Shown here one piece after another: positions 1-9,622 of a stretch of DNA of 64,000 nt. Each line of letters opens with the position of its first letter. The first letter of the stretch is position 1. The stretch comes from Verrucomicrobia bacterium Tous-C9LFEB (GTDB lineage: Bacteria > Verrucomicrobiota > Verrucomicrobiia > Methylacidiphilales > UBA1321): assembly GCA_002304345.1 (NCBI GenBank), contig NEUU01000001.1:434001-498000 (forward strand), in the 5' to 3' direction. A program made the position numbers and the translations under genes. The notes beneath the pieces are model-generated. The model was not told the origin of the DNA. It saw only the letters and a program-made list of their open reading frames with translations, and ran no database searches.

Positions 1-1
1 C

Positions 2-415
2 ACGCTCGAACTCCAACCCGATTTGCCACCCGTACTCTGCTACGTCGGTGAATTCAACCAGGTGATCCTGAACCTGATCATCAATGGCGCCCACGCCATC
101 GGCGACGTGGTCAAGGATACCGGGGCCAAAGGTTCCATCACCGTTTCAACCCGACGCGATGGCGATTACGTCGAAGTGCGGGTCAGCGACACCGGCGCGG
201 GCATTCCGGAAGCCATCCGCCCCCATGTCTTCGAACCCTTCTTTACCACCAAGGAAGTGGGCCGTGGCACCGGGCAGGGGCTCTCCGTCGCGTACAACAG
301 CATCGTGCAACAACACGGCGGCTCGATTCATTTCGTCAGCGAGGTCGGCCGCGGCACCATGTTCGTCGTGCGACTGCCGATCAATCAGCCGTCCGCTAAA
401 GTTCACTACAATTGA
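2..415 (+). CDS. Sensor histidine kinase, C-terminal part (5' end outside window)
   Basis: Only the last 137 codons are present; the frame is open from base 2. The fragment is a HATPase_c (GHKL) ATP-binding domain: an N-box (NLIINGAHAIGD), a G1 box (VSDTGAGIP), an F-box (VFEPFFTTK) and a G2 box (GTGQGLSVA), ending in the usual GTMFVVRLPI strand. GTGQGL in place of GTGLGL is a common variant. The family autophosphorylates a histidine and passes the phosphate to a response regulator. The sensor and dimerisation domains are off the window, so the signal cannot be stated. The next gene is convergent, so no partner regulator lies downstream here. Confidence 0.93.
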   Translation, partial: TLELQPDLPPVLCYVGEFNQVILNLIINGAHAIGDVVKDTGAKGSITVSTRRDGDYVEVRVSDTGAGIPEAIRPHVFEPFFTTKEVGRGTGQGLSVAYNSIVQQHGGSIHFVSEVGRGTMFVVRLPINQPSAKVHYN

Positions 416-465
416 CCGGGTAGTCGCTCGGCGAGGGGCCTTTACACTCTGCATTTTATACCCAT

Positions 466-2211
466 TCAGCAGCGCCGAGATAGATATTCACCCGATGGAC
501 TTTTTTGCTTCAGCGCCTTAAGCTGACCGTTCTCCATGACGAATTCGTTCGTCCTGTCCGCGAAGTGTTGGACTCGGAATTCAAGCCCCCGATAGGGAAG
601 TAACTTCTCTTCGGGTTGTCCGGGGAATGCTTTATACAGGAAACCATCTTCTTTTAGTACGATCTGAAAATTGAAGCCTGTTGGTGTTTCGTAGGTTCCG
701 ACAAGTTGCTTCAGAATCTGCGATTCAAGTATCTCGGGTTTGCGGACGAAGGTCACTTCAGCTTGGTCTAGCGACATGGCTACTTTATCAATTTCACCTT
801 GAGGGTTCGTCAGGAAGTTTGTAGACCACTTGCCGTAACGTTCGTCATCAGCCGTATCAAAACGGTCGTAGTGAAAATGACTCAGCGGAAATTTGAGCTT
901 CCGAAAGTTGAATTCCAGTTGGCCGTCCGTGAGTCCAATTTTGAGAATGCCGTAGGCCGGATCCTCGTACTCACCCACGTAGTCGGACAGAGCATGCGAG
1001 GGCTTGGTCTTCGGCACGCATTCCGCACCGGCTTTCGAACGAGCTTCCTTACCTGCTCGCTTCGCTTTTTCGGTCATATCAAGAATACGATCGCTCCAAG
1101 GCGTTTCACTCAATCCGAGCAAGCGCTCGGAAATATTGTACGTGATGACATCCCGCAGTCCGGCGCAATGGTCGCCGATCACGAATACAATCGCTCCCAT
1201 TTTTTCCTGCGGCAGGTAGGAGACTTGAGAATGGAAACCATTAATGTTTCCACCGTGAAACGTGAATGGATGTCCGCGATAGGATGACTGCCAGCGACCC
1301 ATTCCATAGGCAGCATTGAGATTCTCCCACCACCCTCGCGTCTCACCAAACACGTTCGGCATGGCGATGGATGGGGCGAGCGTGGCTTTAAGAGCACTTG
1401 GAGGTAGAACCTGTTTGCCCTCGTATGTACCGTCGTTCATCAATGCGATAAGCCAGTGAGACAGTTCTTGAATGTTGGAAATGATCGCCCCCGCAGGAGC
1501 TACGCCGTCTTGCTTCTCATAATAGGGAATTTCATGAAGCTCTGTCGTTTCCTGCTTTTCGCTGAACGGCACCGCGTAGTCCGCTTTTTTAAGCATGTCT
1601 TCGATCGTGAAGACGGAGTTGCGCATATCCAGCGGCGTGAGAATTCGCGCGCGCACGAACTCCTCCCAAGTCATCCCCGTTTGCAATTCGAAGATGTGTC
1701 CGACAGCAGCGTACATCAGATTATTGTAGAGGAATATCTGCCGTAGTGGTGCTGTCGGCTCCAAGTACTTCACCCGATCAAAAAGCTCCTTCGGAGTAAA
1801 GTCGGACTCATACCAAATCATGTCATGGCGAGTGATGCCCGTCCGGTGCGCGAGCATATCCCGCAACGTGACCGTATTGTTTAATTCCTGCGTGTGGAAT
1901 TGGATCGCCGGGATAGCATCCCGGATCGGTTTATCCCACGTCAGCTTTCCTTCTTCCACCAGCATTCCCGCCGCCACGGCAGTGAAGAGTTTGGTATTAG
2001 AGGCGATAGGGAAAAGCGTGTCTTGCGTGATGGGCAGCTTCTTCTCGTAATCCCGGTAGCCGTATCCTTTTATGAAGACAAGCTTGTCGTCCGCAACGAT
2101 TCCCACACCGACGCCGGGTGCATTCCAATCCGTGAGCAGCTTTTCCATGTATGAGTCGAAGCCTTGGAGCTTTGTGCTGATCTCACTGAGCAGTTCTTTT
2201 GCTGAGTTCAT
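466..2211 (-). CDS. Serine hydrolase, beta-lactamase/PBP4-like family, with C-terminal DUF3471-like region
   Basis: This 581-residue protein belongs to the class C beta-lactamase-like fold. The SxxK motif is SNTK (nucleophile about Ser71), a YNN triad lies in LYNNLMYAAVG, and HGG stands in the position of the third motif (KTG/HTG). Family members act as D-amino peptidases, esterases or uncharacterised peptidases, and the substrate here is unknown. About 200 residues after the catalytic domain look like DUF3471-type beta-sandwich repeats. There is no signal peptide, so it is probably cytoplasmic. The gene and its upstream region read visibly less GC rich than the neighbouring mannosidase gene, which could reflect acquisition. 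It is convergent with the kinase fragment on its left. Confidence 0.88.
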   Translation of the reverse strand: MNSAKELLSEISTKLQGFDSYMEKLLTDWNAPGVGVGIVADDKLVFIKGYGYRDYEKKLPITQDTLFPIASNTKLFTAVAAGMLVEEGKLTWDKPIRDAIPAIQFHTQELNNTVTLRDMLAHRTGITRHDMIWYESDFTPKELFDRVKYLEPTAPLRQIFLYNNLMYAAVGHIFELQTGMTWEEFVRARILTPLDMRNSVFTIEDMLKKADYAVPFSEKQETTELHEIPYYEKQDGVAPAGAIISNIQELSHWLIALMNDGTYEGKQVLPPSALKATLAPSIAMPNVFGETRGWWENLNAAYGMGRWQSSYRGHPFTFHGGNINGFHSQVSYLPQEKMGAIVFVIGDHCAGLRDVITYNISERLLGLSETPWSDRILDMTEKAKRAGKEARSKAGAECVPKTKPSHALSDYVGEYEDPAYGILKIGLTDGQLEFNFRKLKFPLSHFHYDRFDTADDERYGKWSTNFLTNPQGEIDKVAMSLDQAEVTFVRKPEILESQILKQLVGTYETPTGFNFQIVLKEDGFLYKAFPGQPEEKLLPYRGLEFRVQHFADRTNEFVMENGQLKALKQKSPSGEYLSRRC

Positions 2212-2435
2212 TGATTGGCTTTACTACTATAGATTATGGACTTTATGTGATTAGTTTGTCACTTACGTAGGTTTGGAACCAAACTTCTATTAAATCATCA
2301 CGGTAATAGACGAGCTCAAGTTTCACCAGAACGCTCAACTCTTCTTATTACTTCAGTAACAATTTCGCACAATATTTGTTATATAAAATAGTGAAGAGTA
2401 TTGCGGCCTAGGTCATTACCTATCGAATTGGAGCG

Positions 2436-2468
2436 GTTCTGGTGGATATGGGTTGAATCCACCAGAAC
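2436..2468 (-). terminator. Stem-loop downstream of the GH38 gene
   Basis: A perfect 12-base inverted repeat (GTTCTGGTGGAT / ATCCACCAGAAC) encloses a 9-base loop. It begins about 20 bases past the stop codon of the minus-strand mannosidase gene. No clear U-tract follows on that strand, so it may be a terminator that works without one or an mRNA 3'-end stabiliser. The rest of 2212-2488 is AT-rich and contains one short inverted repeat (2271-2284, GTTTGG-AA-CCAAAC) upstream of the serine hydrolase gene. Confidence 0.5.
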
Positions 2469-2488
2469 GCGAACGATCTTCTTTGCGC

Positions 2489-5400
2489 TTAGCTTTTCGC
2501 GATCTTCAAACTGATGATCTCGTGCGGTCGATACTCGAAGCGACCACGGCTGACCTTCTTGTCGAGTGGCTCACCAAGCAGGTCAACGGCGGTAGCCGTC
2601 CAACCCGTGGTGAGTTTGACCTTGGCTTCGCCGCGACGTCCGCCGATTTCGTGCAGACGCAGAATCCACGCGCCATTGCGGCCGGTCGGTTGCGCCCACG
2701 ACGGCAGCAACGAATCCCCTCCCTCGAGTCCTTCATAGGCAGTCTGGAGGTCTTTGCCGTGATAGACGACCGGCTCGGTAAAGAGCGCGTCGGCCAATGC
2801 GGCGGGTTGCGCTTCGCGTGGCGCGGTGGTGTCGTAGCGACCGATGGCAAGGCTGATCACGTGCTGGCCGATGTCGGCATAACGCGATGCGGGCTTGAGC
2901 CGCGTCAAAACCTCGGGCCGCACAAAGTGGTGGGCGTCGAATCCGGTAATGCGCGGGCTGCGGACCAGGCTGAGGCCGACATTGCCGGAGCGGACCGTGG
3001 CACCGTATTTGGACTGCGTGACGAGGAACAGGCCGTCGCGTTCGCCTTCGTCGAAGACGGCGAGATAGCGGCTGAATGGAACTTCCCACATGGCTTCGGC
3101 TTGGCGACCGCTCGGCAATTGGGGCCGGAGGAGGCTGCCGAACGGACCGCCGAAGCGGGCGTTGGTGGCGGCGTAACGGGTCGGGAAATGCATCTTCAAC
3201 AAGGTCTCGGGTTCGTTCCAGTCGAGTTTGACCTCGATTTTCACGAGCGAGATTCCGGACTCGAGGCTGAAGCTCACCGTAGCGTGACTTTGCTTGCCGA
3301 TGGCGCGGCTCACGATGACGCTGGCGCGATGAGCACCTTCCTGACGCACTTCGATCTGCGCTGGTGTGGCGCAGAGTTCGCCCAGCGACAGGGATTGACG
3401 ATCGATGTCCCACGCGTCGAAATTGGCGGGATGTTCGGGATAGGTGACGAGCAGGCCGAGCGATTCCTCAATGGCGAGATCGTGACCACCGACGCGGAGT
3501 TTCGAAATCGCACCAGTCTTGTCGACGGTGAGATCGACCAGTCCGTTGGACAGGCTCTGACCCGTGACCGAGACTGGCAGCAGGGGTTCTTTAATCACGG
3601 CCTCTTCGGCCGCAATGCCCGCGAGGGGCGGGAGTTGGACGAAGCTGGCTTTGCGTTGGCCGGGAAGTTTCATCCAGCGGCGAACCGGTTGCGGCAGCGG
3701 GTTGAAGAGATGCAAGGTCCCCTTCCCCTTGCCTTTTTCGAGCGCGGTTTGCGCGGCGGCGAATTGTTCTTTTTCCAGTCGTTCCAATTCCGGCAACGCC
3801 TCGGCGTAAACTTCCGGAATGGAACTACCGGGAATGTAATCATGGAATTGCGCGAAGACCATGCGCTTCCACGCTTCCGTCGGCGAGGAACCAACGCCGG
3901 TCGCGCTGGCAACGGCTTCGCGGACCTGCAAGGCGCGTTCCAAGGCGCGGAACCGAGCCTTGAGATTGCCGTGGCTGGTGAACGTGCCGCGATGATATTC
4001 CAAGTAACATTCGCCCTGATGCACCGGCAGGCGATCCTTGATTTTTCCCAGTCGGTCGAAGAACGCTTCGGGATGATCCCACGCCATCGACGGCATGCCC
4101 GGCAATGAGCCGAGACGCTTCGCGCGCTCGATCATCTCATCGGTCGTGCCGCCACCGCCATCGCCGTAACCGGTCGGCAACAGATATTCCGGATGCACGT
4201 CGGCTTGTTGATGACCGTAGAGACCACCCTTGATGTCGACGAGTTGCATCTGCGTGACGTAACCGACGTCCTGACTCACATGCGAGACGACTTCGGACCC
4301 ATCCGAACCGCGCCAGACAAAGCTGCTGTGCGGGAATCGATTGATTGCGTTCCACGTCATCTTCGTGGTGAAGAAATACTCCACGCCGGTCAACTTCATG
4401 AGCTGCGGCAAACAGGCCGAATAACCGAATACATCCGGCAGCCACGTCAGTTTGGATGCCTTGCCGGTGATGGCCTTGAAGCCATCCTGCCCCAGTGTGA
4501 AGCTGCGCGCCAGCGCTTCGCCGCACGCGATGAGCGTATCGGACTCGACGTACATCGCGCCCGTGGCCTGCCATTGCTTGCGCCGGATGCGATCGCGAAT
4601 GGTGCGATAAAGTTTGGGCGAGCGGCGTTCGACCGCCTCGTAGCTGGCCGGTTGACTATACGCGAACTTAAATTCCGGATACTGCGCCATCAGGTAATTC
4701 ATCGTCGCGAAGACGTGCACCGCCTTCAGTTCGCCGATGTATTCCGGCCAGAGCCAGACGAGATCGATATGCGCGTGGCCCGTCAGGACGCAACGCTGGA
4801 AGGTCTTATCCTGATGCAACTCGGCGTAAGCGGCCTTCAATTTCGCACTCAGCGCGCGCGGACCATCCACGTCGAACGCGTCGATCGCTTCATCCAGCAG
4901 TCGCAGCAAGCGGCGATAAAAGGGCGATGCTTTTTCCACCGGCGCTTGCAAACCGAAACCATTCAGGTTCGGCGACAACATCGGATTCTCCCGCGTGCGC
5001 TCATCGATCATGACGTCATGCAGACATTTCAGATCATGATAGGCGCGCCAGGCGTCCTCATCGCGATGACACACATACGCACCGTGAAAAAGACTGCCGT
5101 AGGGGCTCAACCCCGTCGCTTCCGGATGCCAGATCGCGCTCTGCACGCAATTCGATTCGATCCAACCCTCGCGCACGCCCGTGGGCAGCACGCAGTGACG
5201 ATGCGCCACATCGAAGCCGAAGTACGGCACGCCATTGAGATAGAGCGTCGCTTCGGCCTGATCGCGCCAGTTGAAATACAACGGCTGCGCGGACGTCGAC
5301 TTCGGGAATTCCACCCGGCACCAGCGCTGATCGAAGAGCTTGCCCCAGCCGGAACCAGTCCCGACGGAAAAACGTTTAAGCTTCTGCGCCTGAGAAAGCG

Positions 5401-5536
5401 GCAGGGGGCGCGGCGTGGCTTCGGTCGCTTCGACGCGGAGCGGGCGGACATCGGTCCAGATGGAATCGCCGAGCCGCTTGACGATGGCTTGCACGCGATT
5501 GGGTATCAATGATGGGAGATGATGGGTGGGTAGCAT
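2489..5536 (-). CDS. Alpha-mannosidase, glycoside hydrolase family 38
   Basis: The 1015-residue protein has the GH38 signature: a zinc-binding HAHID at residues 254-258 and WLPDVFGYS, whose Asp (about 368) is the expected catalytic nucleophile. A middle alpha-helical domain and a C-terminal beta-rich half follow, matching the length of bacterial and eukaryotic class II alpha-mannosidases (about 1000 residues). The family cleaves alpha-mannosyl linkages with retention and needs a divalent metal. No signal peptide is seen at the chosen start (MLPTHHLPSL), so the enzyme is probably cytoplasmic and acts on imported manno-oligosaccharides or glycans. It stands alone in its orientation. A second, shorter GH38 lies at 58360-60942. 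Confidence 0.95.
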   Translation of the reverse strand: MLPTHHLPSLIPNRVQAIVKRLGDSIWTDVRPLRVEATEATPRPLPLSQAQKLKRFSVGTGSGWGKLFDQRWCRVEFPKSTSAQPLYFNWRDQAEATLYLNGVPYFGFDVAHRHCVLPTGVREGWIESNCVQSAIWHPEATGLSPYGSLFHGAYVCHRDEDAWRAYHDLKCLHDVMIDERTRENPMLSPNLNGFGLQAPVEKASPFYRRLLRLLDEAIDAFDVDGPRALSAKLKAAYAELHQDKTFQRCVLTGHAHIDLVWLWPEYIGELKAVHVFATMNYLMAQYPEFKFAYSQPASYEAVERRSPKLYRTIRDRIRRKQWQATGAMYVESDTLIACGEALARSFTLGQDGFKAITGKASKLTWLPDVFGYSACLPQLMKLTGVEYFFTTKMTWNAINRFPHSSFVWRGSDGSEVVSHVSQDVGYVTQMQLVDIKGGLYGHQQADVHPEYLLPTGYGDGGGGTTDEMIERAKRLGSLPGMPSMAWDHPEAFFDRLGKIKDRLPVHQGECYLEYHRGTFTSHGNLKARFRALERALQVREAVASATGVGSSPTEAWKRMVFAQFHDYIPGSSIPEVYAEALPELERLEKEQFAAAQTALEKGKGKGTLHLFNPLPQPVRRWMKLPGQRKASFVQLPPLAGIAAEEAVIKEPLLPVSVTGQSLSNGLVDLTVDKTGAISKLRVGGHDLAIEESLGLLVTYPEHPANFDAWDIDRQSLSLGELCATPAQIEVRQEGAHRASVIVSRAIGKQSHATVSFSLESGISLVKIEVKLDWNEPETLLKMHFPTRYAATNARFGGPFGSLLRPQLPSGRQAEAMWEVPFSRYLAVFDEGERDGLFLVTQSKYGATVRSGNVGLSLVRSPRITGFDAHHFVRPEVLTRLKPASRYADIGQHVISLAIGRYDTTAPREAQPAALADALFTEPVVYHGKDLQTAYEGLEGGDSLLPSWAQPTGRNGAWILRLHEIGGRRGEAKVKLTTGWTATAVDLLGEPLDKKVSRGRFEYRPHEIISLKIAKS

Positions 5537-5872
5537 AGAATGATTTTGCGATTAGGTAGGCTTAATGACTCCCCACCAAAAAAGCGGATTCTCCACCTTT
5601 TGTCGAGTGACTACTGATTATCCCTCCACCCGCGAAAATATCGCACACGTAGCTCACCTAGCCCACGCAAGCCTAACGTCCGGGCCGTTTTCGCAGTAGA
5701 ATCCACCTCATGCCCGAACTCTCGCCGTCCTGCAACCTCGCTGGAGCCACCCGGACAAGAAAGAACCACTGTAGACGTTGGGAGACGTTCGGAGTTCGAT
5801 CGCAAATTTTATTCTCCAGTTCGTTTAAGTGGACAGTTACCACGCGAATTGCAATGAAGAGTTATTTCATCT
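5537..5872. other. Intergenic region, no gene recognised
   Basis: This stretch separates the divergent mannosidase and ferredoxin oxidoreductase genes and should hold the mannosidase promoter. Short open frames exist but show no recognisable protein features. No tRNA or insertion sequence was seen. Confidence 0.5.
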
Positions 5873-5880
5873 TGGTTCCC

Positions 5881-5909
5881 TTGACCCCTCCGCAAAATAC
5901 CGCTACCGT
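5881..5909 (+). promoter_or_regulatory. Possible sigma70-type promoter for the indolepyruvate oxidoreductase gene
   Basis: TTGACC (5 of 6 consensus bases) is followed after exactly 17 bases by TACCGT (3 of 6). Transcription would start near 5916, placing the stem-loop at 5926-5960 at the 5' end of a roughly 95-base leader. The -10 match is weak. Confidence 0.3.
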
Positions 5910-5925
5910 GGTCGGGATTTGGCAA

Positions 5926-5960
5926 GGCGACGATCACCGGGAACCAGTGATGTCGTCGCC
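5926..5960 (+). promoter_or_regulatory. Stem-loop in the leader of the indolepyruvate oxidoreductase gene
   Basis: GGCGACGATCAC (5926-5937) pairs with GTGATGTCGTCGCC (5947-5960) through 12 base pairs interrupted by a two-base bulge. The loop is 9 bases. The loop bases GGGAACCA (5939-5946) are perfectly complementary to TGGTTCCC at 5873-5880, so an alternative or long-range pairing is possible if transcription starts further upstream. I do not recognise a known riboswitch class. Confidence 0.45.
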
Positions 5961-6010
5961 ACAAACCCACCGGGGCGCTCACGCGTACTGGGAACTGGAG
6001 AACACGGCAC

Positions 6011-9000
6011 ATGAAGGTTGATCCGCGATTTCTCAAAGAGGAAGGCTACGAAGTTTTTCTAGGGAACGAACTTTTGGTGAAAGGTCTGCTCGAGACCGAG
6101 GGCGGCACGCACCTCTGGACCGGCTATCCCGGCTCTCCCGTCGCCGGATTTTTCGACTGCATCGAATCGATCCAGGAGATTCCCCGCCAATACGGCATTC
6201 AGGCCACGATGGCCAATAACGAAGCCCTTTCCGTCGCGATGCTCAACGGCTCGCAGATGAGCGGCATGCGTTCCATCGCGGTCATGAAAAGCGTCGGCCT
6301 GCATGTGGCGGCGGACGCCCTCGCGCTCGGCAATCTCGGCGGCGCGCATCCCGAGGGTGGCGTGGTCGTGGTCAGCGGGGATGATCCGTGGAGCAGTTCC
6401 ACCCAGGTCCCGGCCGATTCGCGCTATCTTTTCAAGCATCTCTACATGCCGATTCTGGAGCCGAGCACGAATCAGGAAATCAAGGATTGGATCGATCTCG
6501 GCTTCAAGCTCTCTCGCGAGTCCGAGCTCTACCTCGGCTACCTCGTCACCACCCATCAGGCCGACGGCGGTGGTTCCGTGCAGGCACGGCGCAATCATTT
6601 TCCCCGCGTCAACACGCACAACAAATTCTCCATCGACACGACCAAGGTCGATTTCGAAAACAAGGTCCTGCTACCGCCGCGTACGTGGCGCAAGGAACAG
6701 GACTTCGAACGCCGCTACCAGCTTCTCTGGCAGAGTGCGGAAAAATACGGTGTCAACCGTACCGTCCTCCCGGCCCACCCCCTGCCCGCCGGAAAGAAAT
6801 ATCCCGTCGGCTTCGTCACCTCCGCCCTCGCCGCCTCCTATCTGGAGCACGCGCTCGGCGAACTCGATCTCAACGATCAAGTGCCCGTGCTCAAGCTCGG
6901 CGTCACCTTCCCGCTGAATCCGAAATGGATTTCCGATTTCGCGGCACAGGTGGAAATACTCGTGGTGGTGGAAGAACGCCGAGGTTTTCTCGAAGAACAG
7001 ATCGCCGTCATTCTCGCCCAGCTTCACAATCACACGCCGCTCTATGGCAAACAATTTCCGTTCGGCCTGAAGGGTTTCCCCGACACGCTCGGGATGAATC
7101 CCTCCATCGTGCTCAGCCTGATCACGCCGCTGCTGCAAAAGCTCGCGGGGCCCACATTGCCGGTCGATGCGAAGCGGCTACAATCCGAGCTCGATCTCAT
7201 CGCGCAAACCGCCAGCTACGAGATCAATCTCGCCCCGCGCACGCCCACCTTCTGCCCCGGCTGCCCGCACCGCGATTCTGCCAGCGTGCTCATTGAGGTG
7301 AAGAAGTCATTCATGGACCCCGCCTACATGCAACGCAAGCATCGGCGCGAACCGGTCGACCTCGTATTTCACGGCGACACCGGCTGCTACACCATGCTCA
7401 TGTTCGAGCCGACGAAGGACCTCATGCACAACTACAGTGGCATGGGCTTGGGCGGCGGCACCGGCCTCGGCATCGATCCGTTCATCACGAACAAGCAAGT
7501 CGTCTTCATGGGCGACTCCACCTTTTTCCACAGCGGCCAGATCGCCATTTCGAATTCCGTCAAAAACGGGCAGGACATCACCTACATCATTCTCGACAAC
7601 AAGACCACCGCGATGACCGGCCACCAGCCCACACCCGGGCTGGAACTCGACATCATGGGCAACCCCACGTTCGTCCAAAGCCTCGACAAGATCATCGAGG
7701 CAATGGTGGAACAGCAGCAGGTCGACGTCATCCGTACCAATCCCGAGCAGCGCGACCAGTACCGCTCGCTCCTCGAGGAAACCATCCTGCGCAACGGCGT
7801 CAAAGTCATCGTGGCGGACAAGGAATGTGGCATCACATTCCACCGCCGCCGCAATCGCGCGGAACGGGCCGAGGCGAAAAAGAATGGCTTCGTCCGCACC
7901 AAGAGCTACATCAACATCAACACCGATGTCTGCGAGAATTGCCTCGAATGCACTCGCGCGACCGGTTGTCCCGGACTTACTTTTGTCGACACCAATTTCG
8001 GCCGCAAGGTGCAAACCGATCTATCGTGGTGCGTCACCGACACCGCCTGCACCAAGATCCACGCCTGCCCGTCCTTTGAGGAAATCACCGTCGTCCGCTC
8101 GCAGAAACCGCTCTCGCGACTGGAAGATCTCCAGCAAACCGAATGGCCCGAGCCCAAACCGCGCCCTCGCCATGACCGCTGGCACATCTACATGGCCGGT
8201 GTCGGCGGCATGGGCATCGCCGTCTCCGCCGCCACGCTCGTCCGCGCCGGGCATCGCGAAGGGTACGACGTCATCATGTGCGACAAGAACGGCCTCGCCA
8301 TTCGCAACGGCGGCGTCTACTCGCAGATTACTTTCCTCAAGCGAGGCGAAGCGGAACGCGTCTCGCCGCTCATTCCCTACGGCAAGGCCGACCTCATCCT
8401 GGGCATCGATATTCTCGAGGCCGCGCGTGGTCTCGATCCCGCGGGGAACCAACGCGTGGGCAGTCCGGCCCGCACGGCGGCGATCATCAACAAGGCCAAG
8501 ACCCCGACCATTCTCACGCTCCTCGGCAAGGACGACTTCTGCGTCGATTCCATCGAGGCCGATATCCGCAAGTATACCGACTCGAAACATTATTTCAGCG
8601 CCGACATTTCCGAAGTCTCCGAGCGTGTCTTCGGCTCCAAGATTTACGCGAATATCATCATGCTCGGCGTCGCGTATCAACTCGGCCAACTCCCCTTCTC
8701 CCTCGCCAGTCTCGAGTACGGCATTCAGGAAACCATGGGCAGTGCCTCGGCGGAAAACTGGCAGGCGTTCAAACTCGGCCGCAAGATCGTCCTCGACGCC
8801 AACAAGACGACCGCCAAGCCCGACACCTATCACAGTGTTGTGGCCGAAAAATCGGACATCCTCCGCCGCAGCGGTCGCCACGGCGAACAGCTCGCGCGCG
8901 ATTACTGGGGCATCGTTTCGCACGCGATGAACGAGCTTCGCCTCGACGACCTGGAGCAGCAACGCCTGCTCGCCGAACGGATTTACGAGTTGATCCAGTA

Positions 9001-9592
9001 CGATGGCCACGTCCTCGCCCGCGATTATGTGGATCGCCTCATTCGCCTGCACCACAAGGACAGCGCGGAGTTCGGCTATGCCGCCACGCAGGCCGCGCTC
9101 TGGAATCTGCACCGCGTCATGGCCATCAAGGACGAGATCTACGTCGCCCATCTTTTGACGAGCGAGGAAAAATACGCCCGCGATCGGGAACGCTACAACA
9201 TCGATCCCGAGCTCGGCGATAAGGTGGTCTACCGTCACCTCAACCGCCCCGAATTCATTCTCGGCGCGTGGAAGCTCCGCTTTCATATCCGGTCACAACC
9301 GTGGATGTTACGCCTCATGCGCCGCGGCAAAATTCTCCGCAAACTTCTTCCCCTCTGGCATCGCGAGGAAAAGCAATTCCGCGACTGGTATCTCCACGCC
9401 GCCGAACAATTCTCCATCGACGATCCCGCCGACTACCCGCAGTGGCTCACCCTCCTTCGCCTCCCCGAGGAAGCGCGCGGCTACCGCGAAGTCCGCTACC
9501 CCAAGATGCGCGACTGCCGCCAGCGCGGCGATGCGATTCTGACGGCAATTACCGGGACCGCATCCACCAGTCTTCACGTGGCCAACCGCTGA
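6011..9592 (+). CDS. Indolepyruvate ferredoxin oxidoreductase, single-chain (alpha, Fe-S and gamma parts fused, DUF6537-like tail)
   Basis: The 1193-residue enzyme should oxidatively decarboxylate aryl-pyruvates (or other 2-oxoacids) to acyl-CoA using thiamine diphosphate, with ferredoxin as electron acceptor. The N-terminal third is the pyrimidine-binding domain (GYPGSPVAG). The central part carries the TPP-binding region: a CPGCPHR motif, GDTGCYTM and the GDSTFFHSG...DNKTTAMTG stretch. Ferredoxin-like Cys clusters follow from about residue 640 (CENCLECTRATGCPG, then CVTDTACTKIHACPS). The gamma domain starts at about 720 (AGVGGMGI) and the last 350 residues resemble DUF6537. GGAG lies about 11 bases before the ATG. 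A serine hydrolase gene follows after 30 bases. The substrate assignment rests on family resemblance only. Confidence 0.93.
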   Translation: MKVDPRFLKEEGYEVFLGNELLVKGLLETEGGTHLWTGYPGSPVAGFFDCIESIQEIPRQYGIQATMANNEALSVAMLNGSQMSGMRSIAVMKSVGLHVAADALALGNLGGAHPEGGVVVVSGDDPWSSSTQVPADSRYLFKHLYMPILEPSTNQEIKDWIDLGFKLSRESELYLGYLVTTHQADGGGSVQARRNHFPRVNTHNKFSIDTTKVDFENKVLLPPRTWRKEQDFERRYQLLWQSAEKYGVNRTVLPAHPLPAGKKYPVGFVTSALAASYLEHALGELDLNDQVPVLKLGVTFPLNPKWISDFAAQVEILVVVEERRGFLEEQIAVILAQLHNHTPLYGKQFPFGLKGFPDTLGMNPSIVLSLITPLLQKLAGPTLPVDAKRLQSELDLIAQTASYEINLAPRTPTFCPGCPHRDSASVLIEVKKSFMDPAYMQRKHRREPVDLVFHGDTGCYTMLMFEPTKDLMHNYSGMGLGGGTGLGIDPFITNKQVVFMGDSTFFHSGQIAISNSVKNGQDITYIILDNKTTAMTGHQPTPGLELDIMGNPTFVQSLDKIIEAMVEQQQVDVIRTNPEQRDQYRSLLEETILRNGVKVIVADKECGITFHRRRNRAERAEAKKNGFVRTKSYININTDVCENCLECTRATGCPGLTFVDTNFGRKVQTDLSWCVTDTACTKIHACPSFEEITVVRSQKPLSRLEDLQQTEWPEPKPRPRHDRWHIYMAGVGGMGIAVSAATLVRAGHREGYDVIMCDKNGLAIRNGGVYSQITFLKRGEAERVSPLIPYGKADLILGIDILEAARGLDPAGNQRVGSPARTAAIINKAKTPTILTLLGKDDFCVDSIEADIRKYTDSKHYFSADISEVSERVFGSKIYANIIMLGVAYQLGQLPFSLASLEYGIQETMGSASAENWQAFKLGRKIVLDANKTTAKPDTYHSVVAEKSDILRRSGRHGEQLARDYWGIVSHAMNELRLDDLEQQRLLAERIYELIQYDGHVLARDYVDRLIRLHHKDSAEFGYAATQAALWNLHRVMAIKDEIYVAHLLTSEEKYARDRERYNIDPELGDKVVYRHLNRPEFILGAWKLRFHIRSQPWMLRLMRRGKILRKLLPLWHREEKQFRDWYLHAAEQFSIDDPADYPQWLTLLRLPEEARGYREVRYPKMRDCRQRGDAILTAITGTASTSLHVANR

Positions 9593-9622
9593 GCGTCGAT
9601 TCGGCCTTGCCGAGGATTTGCC

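Noticed and set aside
2453-4108. 551-residue open frame opposite the first GH38 gene
   Set aside because: Antisense to a motif-supported mannosidase, Arg/Gly/Glu-rich and without domain features.
5926-6000. Cobalamin-type riboswitch in the indolepyruvate oxidoreductase leader
   Set aside because: A GGGAA string and a GTGA are present, but the conserved GCCACTG box and core spacing are not; the stem-loop is kept only as an unclassified structure.
8021-9286. 421-residue minus-strand frame within the ferredoxin oxidoreductase gene
   Set aside because: The sense strand encodes gamma-domain motifs throughout; the reverse frame shows no family pattern.
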